Source of the DNA: Oscillospiraceae bacterium
Lineage (GTDB): Bacteria; Bacillota_A; Clostridia; Oscillospirales; Ruminococcaceae
Assembly (NCBI GenBank): GCA_004558145.1
Contig: SFDQ01000006.1
Location: forward strand, 54,145 to 118,144
Length of the DNA stretch: 64,000 nt
Reading direction: 5' to 3'
The notes under the pieces: model-generated
Databases searched by the model: none
What the model was told of the DNA's origin: nothing
The model's input: the letters and a program-made list of their open reading frames with translations, nothing else
Shown: positions 40,976 through 49,887 of the stretch, in pieces
Layout of the letters: the number at the start of each line of letters is the position of its first letter
Numbering within the stretch: the first letter of the stretch is position 1
Translations under genes and position numbers: made by a program

Positions 40976-41871
40976 AGGCAGAAAAATTTTCAAACGCACT
41001 GCAAAATGTGGACGATCGCTTCATCGCCGGGGCAGCCCGGCCGCAGAGCGCGGGGAAAACGATTCGGTTCCCCTGGAAGCGGTGGGCGGCGGCCGCCGCA
41101 TGCCTGTGCCTGCTGGGGGCTTCCGCTTTTGCCGCGCGGGGCTTCCTTCTGCCGGCAGAGACCGAACCGATCGTGCAGACCGCCCCGGCGGCGGACTCGC
41201 CGGACGGTATGCGCCGCTTCATGAACTGGAACGGCATGCGCTACGAGTTTTTGGAGAACGGCGCTGTCTATCAGATCCCCGCTGAGCTGCTGGGCGACGC
41301 GGTGGGCACGCTCACCCATGACATCGCGGCCGACCCGGAAGCCAACGCGGGCAAGGACCTTTCCTCTACCTATGCGCTGGGCGGTACGGTGTATGAGCTG
41401 AAGGAGTATGACTCACAGTTCCGGGTAGCGGTGGAATACGACGGCGGCTATTGCATCTGCCAGAGCGTCGCTTTCACCGACGGAACGCCGCTGGACCCGG
41501 CGGAGTATTTCGCCCTGGCCGGTTTCCCTGGCAACATTCAGTCGGTCTCCGTCTTTGACCATGGCGGCAGCAGCCTGCTGGCGCAGCTCCCCAAAGAGGA
41601 GACGGAGCAGTTCGTGGCGGCGCTGGCACAAAGCGTGCCCGCCCGGCTGAGCGACGAGCAGTATCAGCAGATCGGGCAGACCCAGCGGGAAGGCAGGTCC
41701 TTCCGGGTCACCTTTGATCTTGCCGACGGTACGGGCTATGGCTTCTATGTCATCCCGTCGCTGGACATTGCCATGTTCGGTGACGGGCGTTACACGACGC
41801 CGGCGGACTTTTCCGACGCCTTCGGCGGCTTCTTTGACGGCCTCCGGCAGGACGCGCCCCCGATTTATTGA
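40972..41871 (+). CDS. Single-pass membrane protein, putative anti-sigma partner
   Basis: The 299-residue protein starts in the stop of the ECF sigma gene. Its N-terminus (about 1–36) is cytoplasmic and short, lacking a HxxxCxxC zinc motif. One membrane helix spans about 38–60 and a 235-residue extracellular domain without recognised motifs follows. The position strongly suggests it controls the sigma factor, in the way of clostridial RsiV/DUF-type anti-sigma proteins, but homology is not shown by the sequence I can read. Confidence 0.7.
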   Translation: MKAEKFSNALQNVDDRFIAGAARPQSAGKTIRFPWKRWAAAAACLCLLGASAFAARGFLLPAETEPIVQTAPAADSPDGMRRFMNWNGMRYEFLENGAVYQIPAELLGDAVGTLTHDIAADPEANAGKDLSSTYALGGTVYELKEYDSQFRVAVEYDGGYCICQSVAFTDGTPLDPAEYFALAGFPGNIQSVSVFDHGGSSLLAQLPKEETEQFVAALAQSVPARLSDEQYQQIGQTQREGRSFRVTFDLADGTGYGFYVIPSLDIAMFGDGRYTTPADFSDAFGGFFDGLRQDAPPIY

Positions 41872-41884
41872 ACATATGCGAGAA

Positions 41885-41926
41885 AGGGAGGCTGCCCGCC
41901 ATTTGGCGGGCAGCCTCCCTTTTTTT
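41885..41926 (+). terminator. Terminator of the sigma operon
   Basis: A long perfect stem GGGAGGCTGCCCGCC / GGCGGGCAGCCTCCC with a four-base loop, followed by seven T. Confidence 0.92.
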
Positions 41927-41955
41927 GAAGCACGCTTTGCACCGGAAAAAAGCCG

Positions 41956-44658
41956 TCACAGCAGCTCGCCCCAGCGGCGCACATACAGCCGCTTTGCGGC
42001 GGTGACCAGCGCCATGTAGCCTGCCACCAGCGCCGCCAGGAAAGCAAAGTAAACGGCGGGCAGAACGGCCAGGTCCAGGGCGGCCCCCAGCGGGGTGAAG
42101 GGGAGCAGGGTCACCAGCGCGATGCCCGCGAAGGTGAGCAGCGTCACCGGGGCGGAGGCGCGGCTCTGCACGAAGGGCAGCTTCGGGGTGCGCAGCATGT
42201 GGATGACCAGCGTCTGGGTCCACATGGATTCCACGAACCAGCCGGTCTGGAACACCGAGATGTACAGCGCCCGGGCGGCGGGGTCGGTCAGCCGGCTGAA
42301 CAGCACGCCGCCGGTGAACTGCGGGCAGATGACAAAATAGAGAAGCAGGTAAGTGGCGATGTCGAACACCGAGCTGGTGGGCCCCAGCCACAGCATGAAC
42401 CGGCTGATGCCGTCGGCGCTCCAGCGGCGGGGCGCTTTGAGGAACTCCGGGTCCACGTTGTCCCAGGACATGGCGGTGCAGGACACGTCGTAGATGAGGT
42501 TCAAAAGCAGCAGATGGATGGACTCCATGGGCAGAAAGGGAAGGAACGCGCTGGCCGCCAGCACCGAGAACATGTTGCCGAAGTTGGAGGAAGCGGTCAT
42601 CTTGATGTACTTTATCATGTTGGCGTAGGTCCGGCGGCCCTCCAGCACGCCCTGCTCCAGCACCATCAGGTCCTTTTCCAGCAGCACCACCGAGGCGGTC
42701 TCCCGGGCGATGTCCACGGCGCTGTCCACCGAAACGCCCACGTCGGCGGCCTTCATGGCGGCCGCGTCGTTGATACCGTCGCCCATGTAGCCCACGCAAT
42801 GTCCCGCCCCGCGCAGCAGGCGCACCACCCGCGCCTTCTGGGCGGGGGAGAGCTTTGCGAACACCGCTGTCTTTTCGGCCCGGCGGGTCAGGGTCTCATC
42901 GTCCATGCCCTCCAGGTCCTCGCCCAGCAGAACGTGCTTCACGTCCAGCCCCACCTGCCGGCAGATGGCCCGGGCCACCTTTTCGTTGTCGCCGGTGAGC
43001 ACCTTCACCGCCACGCCGTGGCCGTTCAGCGCGGCGATGGCGCTGCGGGCGGTCTCCTTGGGCGGGTCAAGGAAGGCAAGGAAGCCGATGAGCACCATGT
43101 CCGCTTCGTCCGCGGTGGAAAAGCTGCCCACCGGGGCGGGGCCGGTCTTGTGGGCCACCGCGATGACCCGCATGCCCTTTTCGTTCAGCTCCGACGCCTT
43201 GGCCAGCACCCGGCGGCGCACCTCGTCGGTGAGGGCCAGCACCTGCCCGCCGCTCTCGGCAAAGGCGCAGCAGGCCAGCATCTCCTCCACCGCGCCCTTG
43301 GTCACCAGCTGGGTCTTGCCCCCTTCGTCCCGCACCACCACGCTCATCCGGCGGCGCTCGAAATCAAAGGGGATCTCGTCCACCTTCTCGTAGCGGCGGG
43401 TCAGGTCGTCGGCCCCCAGCTCCTGCTGGCGGCGGATGACCGCCGCGTCGATGAGGTTTTTCAGCCCGGTCTGGAACCAGCTGTTCAAAAAGGCGTGGCG
43501 CAGCACCCGGTCGTCCTCTTCGCCGTCCATGTTCAGGTGGTATTCCAGCACCACCTCGTCCCGGGTCAGGGTACCGGTCTTGTCGGTGCAGAGGATGTCC
43601 ATCCCGCCCAGGTCCTGGATGGCGTTGAGATTCTTCACGATGACCTTGCGGCGGCTCATGGCCATGGCCCCCTTGGCCAGCGAGGTGGTCACGATCATGG
43701 GCAGCATTTCGGGGGTCAGGCCCACCGCCACCGAGATGGCGAACAGCAGCGCCTGCATCCAGTCGCCCTTGGTGAACCCGTTGACGAACAGCACCACCGG
43801 CACCATCACCAGCATGAAGCGGATGAGCACCCAGGAAACGGCGCTCACGCCCTTTTCAAAGGTGGTCTTGGGCGGCTTTTCGTCCACCTGCCGGGCCAGC
43901 GCGCCCAGCATGGTGTCGCTGCCCACCGCCAGCACCACCGCTGTGGCCGAGCCGCTGATGACGTTGCTGCCAAGGAAGGCAAGGTTCGGCGCGTCGGTGA
44001 GGGCGCCGCCCGCCGCCGCGGGGCCGCCGCTCTTTTCCACCGGCTCGCTCTCGCCGGTGAGGGCGGCCTGGCTGACGAACAAGTCCTTCGCCGCCAGGAT
44101 GCGCACGTCGGCGGGGATCATGTCCCCGGCGCAAAGATGCACCACGTCACCCGCCACGATGTCTTCCAGCGGCACCTCCTCCCGGCGGCAGGCCCGCTCC
44201 ACGCAGGCGGTGGTGTGCAGCATGCTGCCCAGCCGCGCCGCCACATTGCCGCTGCGGGTCTCCTGCACAAAGCGCAGCGCCCCCGAGATGAGCACCATCG
44301 CGGTGATGATAAGCACCGTGGCGTAGCTCTCGTCGCCGGGCGCGGCAAAGATGATCTCGGTGAACACCGAGATGACCGCCAGCGCCAGCAGCACCACCGT
44401 GAAGGGGTTGATGAAAGCGCCGAACAGCCGCCGCGCCAGCGGCTCCTTCCTGCGGTGGGGCAGAACGTTCGCGCCGTGCTCCTCGCGGGAAAGGCGCACC
44501 GCATCCTCCTCCAGTCCACCCGCAGTGGTGCCCAGGCTCTCCAGCAGAACGTCCGCCTCCATGCCCGCGGCCTCCTGCAGCCGGCGGCGCAGGGCTTCGT
44601 TCTTTTCGTTTTCGGGGCGCAGAGCGGCCCCCTTGGTCATGTTGAACAGAGTTTTCAT
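41956..44658 (-). CDS. mgtA: MgtA/MgtB-type Mg2+-importing P-type ATPase
   Basis: The 900-residue P3-type ATPase has the phosphorylation motif CTDKTGTLT near residue 360, the TGES phosphatase loop, GDGINDAAAMKAADVGVSVD in the hinge, and ten membrane segments. It imports Mg2+ under Mg2+ limitation. I use the ATG at 44658, which follows AAAGGGAGG, rather than an in-frame ATG 30 bases upstream. A leader of about 440 bases with an M-box and two terminators precedes it. It converges with the sigma operon. Confidence 0.95.
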   Translation of the reverse strand: MKTLFNMTKGAALRPENEKNEALRRRLQEAAGMEADVLLESLGTTAGGLEEDAVRLSREEHGANVLPHRRKEPLARRLFGAFINPFTVVLLALAVISVFTEIIFAAPGDESYATVLIITAMVLISGALRFVQETRSGNVAARLGSMLHTTACVERACRREEVPLEDIVAGDVVHLCAGDMIPADVRILAAKDLFVSQAALTGESEPVEKSGGPAAAGGALTDAPNLAFLGSNVISGSATAVVLAVGSDTMLGALARQVDEKPPKTTFEKGVSAVSWVLIRFMLVMVPVVLFVNGFTKGDWMQALLFAISVAVGLTPEMLPMIVTTSLAKGAMAMSRRKVIVKNLNAIQDLGGMDILCTDKTGTLTRDEVVLEYHLNMDGEEDDRVLRHAFLNSWFQTGLKNLIDAAVIRRQQELGADDLTRRYEKVDEIPFDFERRRMSVVVRDEGGKTQLVTKGAVEEMLACCAFAESGGQVLALTDEVRRRVLAKASELNEKGMRVIAVAHKTGPAPVGSFSTADEADMVLIGFLAFLDPPKETARSAIAALNGHGVAVKVLTGDNEKVARAICRQVGLDVKHVLLGEDLEGMDDETLTRRAEKTAVFAKLSPAQKARVVRLLRGAGHCVGYMGDGINDAAAMKAADVGVSVDSAVDIARETASVVLLEKDLMVLEQGVLEGRRTYANMIKYIKMTASSNFGNMFSVLAASAFLPFLPMESIHLLLLNLIYDVSCTAMSWDNVDPEFLKAPRRWSADGISRFMLWLGPTSSVFDIATYLLLYFVICPQFTGGVLFSRLTDPAARALYISVFQTGWFVESMWTQTLVIHMLRTPKLPFVQSRASAPVTLLTFAGIALVTLLPFTPLGAALDLAVLPAVYFAFLAALVAGYMALVTAAKRLYVRRWGELL

Positions 44659-44716
44659 GGCTTCGTACCTCCCTTTGCTGTTGTGCAACGGTGGTCCCCG
44701 GCCCGCCCCTCGAAGG

Positions 44717-44766
44717 ACAAAAAAATACCGCCTTCGGGAGAAAAGCTCTCCCCGAAAAGGCGGCGG
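44717..44766 (-). terminator. Second terminator in the mgtA leader
   Basis: On the minus strand, CCGCCTTTTCGGGGAGA / TCTCCCGAAGGCGG is followed by TATTTTTTTG, 60 bases before mgtA and just after the short leader ORF. It could be an attenuator governed by translation of that ORF. Confidence 0.85.
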
Positions 44767-44796
44767 CTCCAGGAAAAAGGGCGCAGAAAACCAGCG

Positions 44797-44871
44797 CTAC
44801 GGGCGTGCGCGCCCGCAGCGGCCCCGAGACCACCGCAAATTGCGTCTACTGTGACATTGGCCTTGTTCCAT
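44797..44871 (-). CDS. 24-residue Arg-rich leader peptide upstream of mgtA
   Basis: The ATG at 44871 has a near-perfect AAAGGAGG site 10 bases upstream. The peptide has 24 residues, nine of them Arg, with three Trp/Cys in between (MEQGQCHSRRNLRW then SRGRCGRARP). It sits between two intrinsic terminators in the mgtA leader, where enterobacteria place the regulatory mgtL ORF. Arg-rich tracts slow or destabilise ribosomes at low Mg2+, so it may gate the second terminator. This is inference; the ribosome site and position are seen directly. Confidence 0.7.
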   Translation of the reverse strand: MEQGQCHSRRNLRWSRGRCGRARP

Positions 44872-44894
44872 GGCGCGCCCGCCTCCTTTCCCGG

Positions 44895-44936
44895 GAAAAG
44901 AAAACTCCCGCATGTCCGGCAGGACATACGGGAGCG
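44895..44936 (-). terminator. M-box expression-platform terminator
   Basis: On the minus strand, GCTCCCGTATGTCC / GGACATGCGGGAG is followed by TTTTCTTTTC, 20 bases after the M-box 3' end. This is the expected off-switch at high Mg2+. Confidence 0.88.
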
Positions 44937-44954
44937 GTGAAAACAGATCGCATC

Positions 44955-45100
44955 CGTGTGAGCTTTGACTTTGCAGGGCGGTGAAGCTGTGTTATGATGC
45001 GCCTTGCATTCGACGCATCCTGTTCAAACCTGCGCACAGTGTCTCCACTGTTTTGCGGCAACAGCCCATATCCCTGCAGTAGCCTTACCTACCGAACACG
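44955..45100 (-). ncRNA. M-box (ykoK) Mg2+ riboswitch
   Basis: The minus strand matches the M-box core as I know it: GGTAGGTAAGGCTAC, GGGATATGGGCTGTTGCC, a GGATGCGTCGAATGC segment, and the closing CCGCCCTGCAAAGTCAAAGCTC. Outer P1 strands CGTGT (45100–45096) and ACACG (44959–44955) pair. It lies between a consensus promoter and an intrinsic terminator ahead of mgtA, the expected target of an M-box. Confidence 0.9.
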
Positions 45101-45103
45101 TTC

Positions 45104-45132
45104 ACGATACCACCCCGGGGAGGATTTGTCAA
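45104..45132 (-). promoter_or_regulatory. mgtA leader promoter
   Basis: On the minus strand TTGACA (45132–45127) and an extended TGG-TATCGT (45109–45104) are 17 bases apart, putting the start site at the 5' edge of the M-box. Confidence 0.8.
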
Positions 45133-45200
45133 CCCCTGACGGCTTTTTTATTTCTGCCCGGAAAAGCCGGTAATTTTTAGTAAAATTTTAGTAAAAATCA

Positions 45201-45228
45201 TTGACTTGTGTCGCCTGCCCGGTATAAT
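45201..45228 (+). promoter_or_regulatory. lacI promoter with direct-repeat region
   Basis: TTGACT and a perfect TATAAT are 16 bases apart. Immediately upstream (45174–45198) lie two copies of TTTTAGTAAAA, a possible operator for the LacI-family protein. Confidence 0.75.
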
Positions 45229-45263
45229 GAAGACAGAAAGACAAGGCGAAAGGGGGGCTGACG

Positions 45264-46241
45264 ATGGCCACCATCAAGGATGTGGCGCAGGCGGCGCAGG
45301 TGTCCGCGGCTGCGGTGTCCCGCGTGCTGAACAAGGACGAGAACATCTCCGTCAGCCCCGAGGTGCGCACCCGCATCTTCCAGGCGGCCCACGCCCTGGG
45401 GTATGTCTCGCCCCGGCAGCGCAAGGCGGCGGAGGTCAAGACCCATCTGACCATCGGCGTGGCGGACTGGCGTATCCTGCGCCCGGACCGGCACAACGTC
45501 CGCCTCTCCAGCCTGACCTGCCTTGTGCAGATGATGACCGACCAGTACGAGGTGAGCTTTGTGCGCCTTGCCTTCGGCCAGCCCCAGAAGGTGGACGGAG
45601 TCATCGCCCTGGGCGTGTTCACCGAGGCGGAGGTGGATTTCCTCCGCTCGCTCTCCTTCGCCATCGTGTTTGTGAACTCCGGCCAGCAGAGCTATGAGTT
45701 CGACCAGGTGCAGGTGGACTTTGAGCGGGGCTATGAACAGATGGTCTCCTACCTGCTGGACCGCAAGCAGTACACCGGCATTGGCTACATCGGCGGCATC
45801 TACGACGGCCCCGGCGGGCGCATCGGCGTGACCCGCGCCCAGGCGCTGCGCCGCCTGCTGGAAAAGCGCGGCCTTTATGATGAACGGCTCTTCCACATCG
45901 GCGAGATAAGCCGCGAGAGCGGCTATGAACTGGCCTGCAAGGCCATCAGAGAGCACACCCTGGCCGAGGCGATGCTGCTGGGCAGCGACGAGGTGGCCGA
46001 GGGCGCGATGGACGCCTTCCGGGAGATGGGCGTGCGCATCCCCAAGGACGTGGCGGTCATCATCTACCAGGACCTGCAGACCCTGGAGAGCAAATGGCCC
46101 ACCGGCACCTGCCTGGAGATGTACCCCGACTATGTGTGGGAGAACGCCCTGGAACTGCTCTTCGGGCGCATCAGCGGCAAGCGCAGCCAGGCGGTCACGG
46201 TGATGGTTCCCACCCGCCTGAAGATCGGCGACACCGCGTGA
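45264..46241 (+). CDS. LacI/GalR-family regulator (EbgR-like)
   Basis: The 325-residue protein has the LacI helix-turn-helix and hinge (TIKDVAQAAQVSAAAVSRVLN, 3–23) and a periplasmic-binding-like sensor domain. It is encoded just before the phnD-like transporter in the same direction, with an 80-base gap. LacI-family control of a phosphonate-type importer is unusual and points to a sugar-phosphate or nucleoside-like inducer (inference). Confidence 0.92.
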   Translation: MATIKDVAQAAQVSAAAVSRVLNKDENISVSPEVRTRIFQAAHALGYVSPRQRKAAEVKTHLTIGVADWRILRPDRHNVRLSSLTCLVQMMTDQYEVSFVRLAFGQPQKVDGVIALGVFTEAEVDFLRSLSFAIVFVNSGQQSYEFDQVQVDFERGYEQMVSYLLDRKQYTGIGYIGGIYDGPGGRIGVTRAQALRRLLEKRGLYDERLFHIGEISRESGYELACKAIREHTLAEAMLLGSDEVAEGAMDAFREMGVRIPKDVAVIIYQDLQTLESKWPTGTCLEMYPDYVWENALELLFGRISGKRSQAVTVMVPTRLKIGDTA

Positions 46242-46321
46242 GGATTGTGAGAGGGAACCCCCTCTTTGCAATATAAAATAGTCGAAGAAAACACAAAGCA
46301 GACAATTAGGAGGCATTCGAC

Positions 46322-47410
46322 ATGAAAAAAGCTCTTTCTCTCCTGCTGGCAGGCGCTCTGAGCGTCGGGCTGCTGGCCGGCTGCGGCCAGACCGCTCCCT
46401 CCAGCACCGCGAGCACCGGCGCCAGCACCGGCACCAGCACCAGCGGCGCCGCCGAGGCCAACAAGACCATCGACACCCTGCGTATCGCGTTCGTGCCCTC
46501 CCGTGAGCCGGACGAGATCATCACCGCCACCGAGCCCCTGAAGCAGCTGCTCACCGACGAGCTGGCCAAGCTGGGCTACGACGTGGGCGAAGTGGACATC
46601 ACCGTCGGCACCAGCTACGAGGCCGTGGGCGAAGCTCTGTCCGCCGGCACCGCCGACGTGGGCCTGATCCCCGGCGGCACCTACGTGCTGTACGACGACG
46701 GCTGCGACGTGCTGCTCACCGCCACCCGCGACGGCCTGTCCATCGACTCCGACAACGCCAAGGACTGGAACGACAACGCCCCCACCGAGCCCACCACCGA
46801 GCAGGTCACCAGCTACCGTGCCCTGATGATCGCCGGCCCCTCTGAGAAGGGCAAGGCTCTGGCCGAAAAGGTCAACGCCGGCGAGGCTCTGACCTGGGAA
46901 GACGTGAGCGGTGTGAACTGGAGCGTTGCCAACTCCTCCTCTCCCGCCGGCTACATCTACCCCTCCCTGTGGCTGCAGGAAAACTTCGACAAGAACATCA
47001 CCGAGCTGCCCCACGCCGTGCAGTCTGACTCCTACGGCAGCGCCTTCGCCCGTCTGGCTTCCGGCCAGGTGGACGTGCTGTGCACCTACGCCGACGCCCG
47101 CCGCGACTATGAGGACGAGTGGACCGGCGAGTACGGCATGACCAACAGCATCTGGGACGACACCGCCGTCATCGGCGTGACCCCCGCCATCTACAACGAC
47201 ACCATCAGCGTCAGCAAGACCTCTCCCATCATGGACGACGACTTCAAGGCCGCCCTGTCCGAGGCCTTCATCAACATCGGCAACACCGAGGAAGGCAAAG
47301 AGGTCATCGCCATCTACAGCCACAACGGCTATCAGCCTGCCCAGTCTTCCGACTACGACTCCGAGCGGGCTGCCCAGGAGATGATCCAGTCCCTCAACAG
47401 CGCGGGCTGA
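46322..47410 (+). CDS. phnD: PhnD-like phosphonate/phosphoester-binding lipoprotein
   Basis: The 362-residue substrate-binding protein has a lipoprotein signal ending LLAG-C21 and a Ser/Thr/Ala linker. The PhnD-fold body follows: DTLRIAFVPSREPDEI, SYEAVGEALSAGTADVGLIPGGTY, and TSPIMDDDFKAALSEAF near the end. It binds phosphonate, phosphate-ester or related anions outside the membrane and feeds the transporter encoded downstream. RBS AGGAGG is present. The codons are among the most biased in the window, suggesting high expression. Confidence 0.92.
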   Translation: MKKALSLLLAGALSVGLLAGCGQTAPSSTASTGASTGTSTSGAAEANKTIDTLRIAFVPSREPDEIITATEPLKQLLTDELAKLGYDVGEVDITVGTSYEAVGEALSAGTADVGLIPGGTYVLYDDGCDVLLTATRDGLSIDSDNAKDWNDNAPTEPTTEQVTSYRALMIAGPSEKGKALAEKVNAGEALTWEDVSGVNWSVANSSSPAGYIYPSLWLQENFDKNITELPHAVQSDSYGSAFARLASGQVDVLCTYADARRDYEDEWTGEYGMTNSIWDDTAVIGVTPAIYNDTISVSKTSPIMDDDFKAALSEAFINIGNTEEGKEVIAIYSHNGYQPAQSSDYDSERAAQEMIQSLNSAG

Positions 47411-47433
47411 TCTGAAAAAACATAGTTTTCTGG

Positions 47434-47467
47434 ATGAGGGAGGAAGCCCGGGGCTTTCCTCCCTCAT
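47434..47467 (+). other. Intercistronic stem-loop after phnD
   Basis: ATGAGGGAGGAA / TTCCTCCCTCAT stem. The weak T-run (ATTTGG) suggests an mRNA-stabilising or partial-termination hairpin that keeps the binding protein in excess over the transporter. Confidence 0.7.
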
Positions 47468-47488
47468 TTGGAATGGAGAGGAACCATC

Positions 47489-48241
47489 ATGATCGAATTC
47501 AAAGACGTAAACAAGCGCTACCCCAACGGCTTCGAGGCTTTGAAGCACATCAATCTGACCATCGACCAGGGTGAGTTCGTGGCCATCATCGGTCTGTCCG
47601 GCGCGGGCAAGTCCACCCTCATCCGCACCATCAACCGCATGCACGACATCACCGGCGGCACCCTCACCGTGGACGGCACCGACGTGATGGCTCTGCACGG
47701 CAAGAGCCTGCGGCGCTTCCGGCGGAAGATCGGCATGATCTTCCAGTCCTTCAACCTCATCACCCGCACCACCGTCATCAAGAACGTGCTCACCGCCTTC
47801 GTGCCCGACCTGCCCTGGTGGCGGGCGGCCTTCGGCATCTTCACCAAGGAGGAGAAGATGCAGGCGCTGGAAGCGCTGGACAAGGTGGGCATCCTGGAAA
47901 AGGCATTCGTCCGGGCGGACCAGCTCTCCGGCGGCCAGCAGCAGCGCGTGGCCCTGGCCCGCACCCTGGCCCAGAACCCCCAGATCATCCTGGCGGACGA
48001 GCCGGTGGCCTCCCTTGACCCGGTCACCGCCAAGCAGGTGATGGACGATTTCCAGCGCATCAACCGGGACATGAAGATCACCGTGCTCATCAACATCCAC
48101 CATGTGGAGCTGGCGCTGCAGTACGCCACCCGGGTGATCGGCATCCGCGAGGGCGCCATCGTCTACGACGGCCCCGCCGACAAGGTGGACCAGGCCGTGC
48201 TGGACGCCATCTATCAGGGAGGACAGGAGGAAGCGGAATGA
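47489..48241 (+). CDS. phnC: PhnC-like ABC transporter ATPase
   Basis: The 250-residue ATPase has Walker A GLSGAGKST (35–43), signature LSGGQQQR, and Walker B IILADEP. It resembles PhnC of the phosphonate/phosphite importers. The ATG at 47489 follows GGAGAGGA. It overlaps the first permease gene by four bases. Confidence 0.94.
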   Translation: MIEFKDVNKRYPNGFEALKHINLTIDQGEFVAIIGLSGAGKSTLIRTINRMHDITGGTLTVDGTDVMALHGKSLRRFRRKIGMIFQSFNLITRTTVIKNVLTAFVPDLPWWRAAFGIFTKEEKMQALEALDKVGILEKAFVRADQLSGGQQQRVALARTLAQNPQIILADEPVASLDPVTAKQVMDDFQRINRDMKITVLINIHHVELALQYATRVIGIREGAIVYDGPADKVDQAVLDAIYQGGQEEAE

Positions 48242-49059
48242 ACCTGTTTGACAAGGTGTTCCCGCCCCGCACCATCACGCTGGCCAACGGCAAGCAGATC
48301 AAAAAGCCCCGTTCCCGGGCTCCGCTCTACGCGGTGGTGCTACTGGTCATGGCGGCGGTGTCGGTGGAGGTCACCGGCTTTGACCTGGGCGTTCTGGTGC
48401 GCCGCATCGGCGAGTTCTTCGTCATCCTGGGCCAGATGATACCGCCCAAGTGGGAGTATATGTCCCAGATCTGGGGCCCCCTGTTCGACACCATCAAGAT
48501 GTCGCTGCTGGGCTCCTTCATCGGCTCGGTGCTGGTGGTGCCCTTTGCCATGCTGGCCTCCACCAACATCATCCACAACCGGGCGGTGGTGGCGGCCATG
48601 CGCCTGCTGCTCAGCATCATCCGCACCCTGCCCACCCTGGTGAGCGCCCTCATCGCCACCTACGTCTTCGGCCTGGGCACCCTGGCGGGCACCACCGCCA
48701 TCGCCGTTTTCACCTTCGCCTACATCGGCAAAATTCTCTATGAGGAAATTGAGACGGTGGACATGGGCCCCTTCGAGGCCATGGAGGCCATGGGCGCCAC
48801 CAAGACCCGCGCCTTCCTCAGCGCCATCGTGCCCCAGGTGCTGCCCTCCTATCTCTCCAACTGCCTGTTCTGCTTCGAGGGCAACGTGCGCTACGCCTCC
48901 ATCTTGGGCTATGTGGGCGCCGGCGGCCTGGGCCTCATCCTCAACGAGAAGATCGGCTGGCGCGAGTACGACAGTGTGGGCATGATTCTGCTGGCGCTGT
49001 TCGTCACCGTGTTCATCATTGAGACCATCAGCCGCGCCGCCCGCAAGCGGCTGGTGTGA
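48238..49059 (+). CDS. phnE: PhnE-like ABC permease 1
   Basis: The 273-residue permease has about six membrane helices and the EAA loop FEAMEAMGATKTRAFLSAIVPQ that docks on the ATPase. The ATGA overlap with phnC gives translational coupling. It pairs with the second permease as a heterodimer, as in two-PhnE transporters. Confidence 0.93.
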   Translation: MNLFDKVFPPRTITLANGKQIKKPRSRAPLYAVVLLVMAAVSVEVTGFDLGVLVRRIGEFFVILGQMIPPKWEYMSQIWGPLFDTIKMSLLGSFIGSVLVVPFAMLASTNIIHNRAVVAAMRLLLSIIRTLPTLVSALIATYVFGLGTLAGTTAIAVFTFAYIGKILYEEIETVDMGPFEAMEAMGATKTRAFLSAIVPQVLPSYLSNCLFCFEGNVRYASILGYVGAGGLGLILNEKIGWREYDSVGMILLALFVTVFIIETISRAARKRLV

Positions 49060-49075
49060 GAGGAGGCGCGCACAT

Positions 49076-49885
49076 ATGGAAAAACGAATCGAAGAAGCCT
49101 ATGCGCAGCGCCCCCGGCGCTGGCTGTTTGAGGCCGCCGTCGCCCTGGTGGTGGTGGCCCTGCTGGTCTGGAGCGGCACCGCCGTGGAGACCGCCGGCAC
49201 CACCCAGAGCGGCGCGAAAATTGCCCTGAACATCCTCTCCGGCATCTTCCACCCGGACACCGGGCTGCTCTTCAACCTGACCACCCAGGGCGTGCCCTAC
49301 CTGCTGCTGGAGACCATCTGCATCGCCTTTCTGGGCACGGTGGTGGGCGCCATCATTTCCATCCCGCTGGCCTTCCTGTCGGCCTCCAACCTCACCCCGC
49401 GCCCGGTGGCCTTTGTGGGCCGGGTCATCATCATGGCGGTGCGCACCGTGCCCGCCTTCGTCTACGGCCTGATGTTCATCCGCGTCACCGGCCCCGGCGC
49501 TTTCGCCGGCCTGCTCACCATGTCTCTGTGCTCGGTGGGCATGGTGAGCAAGATGTACATCGAGGCCATCGAGGACCTGGACGTGCGTGTGCTGGAATCG
49601 CTGGACGCTGCGGGCTGCACCACCTGGCAGAAGATCCGCTACGGCATCCTGCCCCAGCTGATGCCCAACTTCGCCTCCACCGCCATCTACCGCTTCGACA
49701 TCAACCTGCGTGACGCCACCGTGCTGGGCCTGGTGGGCGCGGGCGGAATCGGCGCTCCGCTCATCTTCGCCATGAACGCCTATCGGTGGGAGGAAGCCGG
49801 CGCCATTCTGGCCGGCCTCATCGTGCTGGTGCTCATCGTGGAGTGGATCTCCACCAAGATCCGCGTCAAGCTGGCCAGGGGGTAA
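49076..49885 (+). CDS. phnE: PhnE-like ABC permease 2
   Basis: The 269-residue paralogue has an EAA loop (VLESLDAAGCTTWQKIRYGILPQ) and about six helices. The ATG at 49076 follows GAGGAGG. The next gene begins two bases after its stop, so the phosphatase is in the same operon. Confidence 0.93.
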   Translation: MEKRIEEAYAQRPRRWLFEAAVALVVVALLVWSGTAVETAGTTQSGAKIALNILSGIFHPDTGLLFNLTTQGVPYLLLETICIAFLGTVVGAIISIPLAFLSASNLTPRPVAFVGRVIIMAVRTVPAFVYGLMFIRVTGPGAFAGLLTMSLCSVGMVSKMYIEAIEDLDVRVLESLDAAGCTTWQKIRYGILPQLMPNFASTAIYRFDINLRDATVLGLVGAGGIGAPLIFAMNAYRWEEAGAILAGLIVLVLIVEWISTKIRVKLARG

Positions 49886-49887
49886 AG

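Noticed and set aside
46249..46277. A separate phnD promoter with a palindromic operator (AGAGGG / CCCTCT) and TATAAA
   Set aside because: The only –35-like element is 21 bases from TATAAA, too far for a confident call. The palindrome is short. Read-through from lacI is equally possible.
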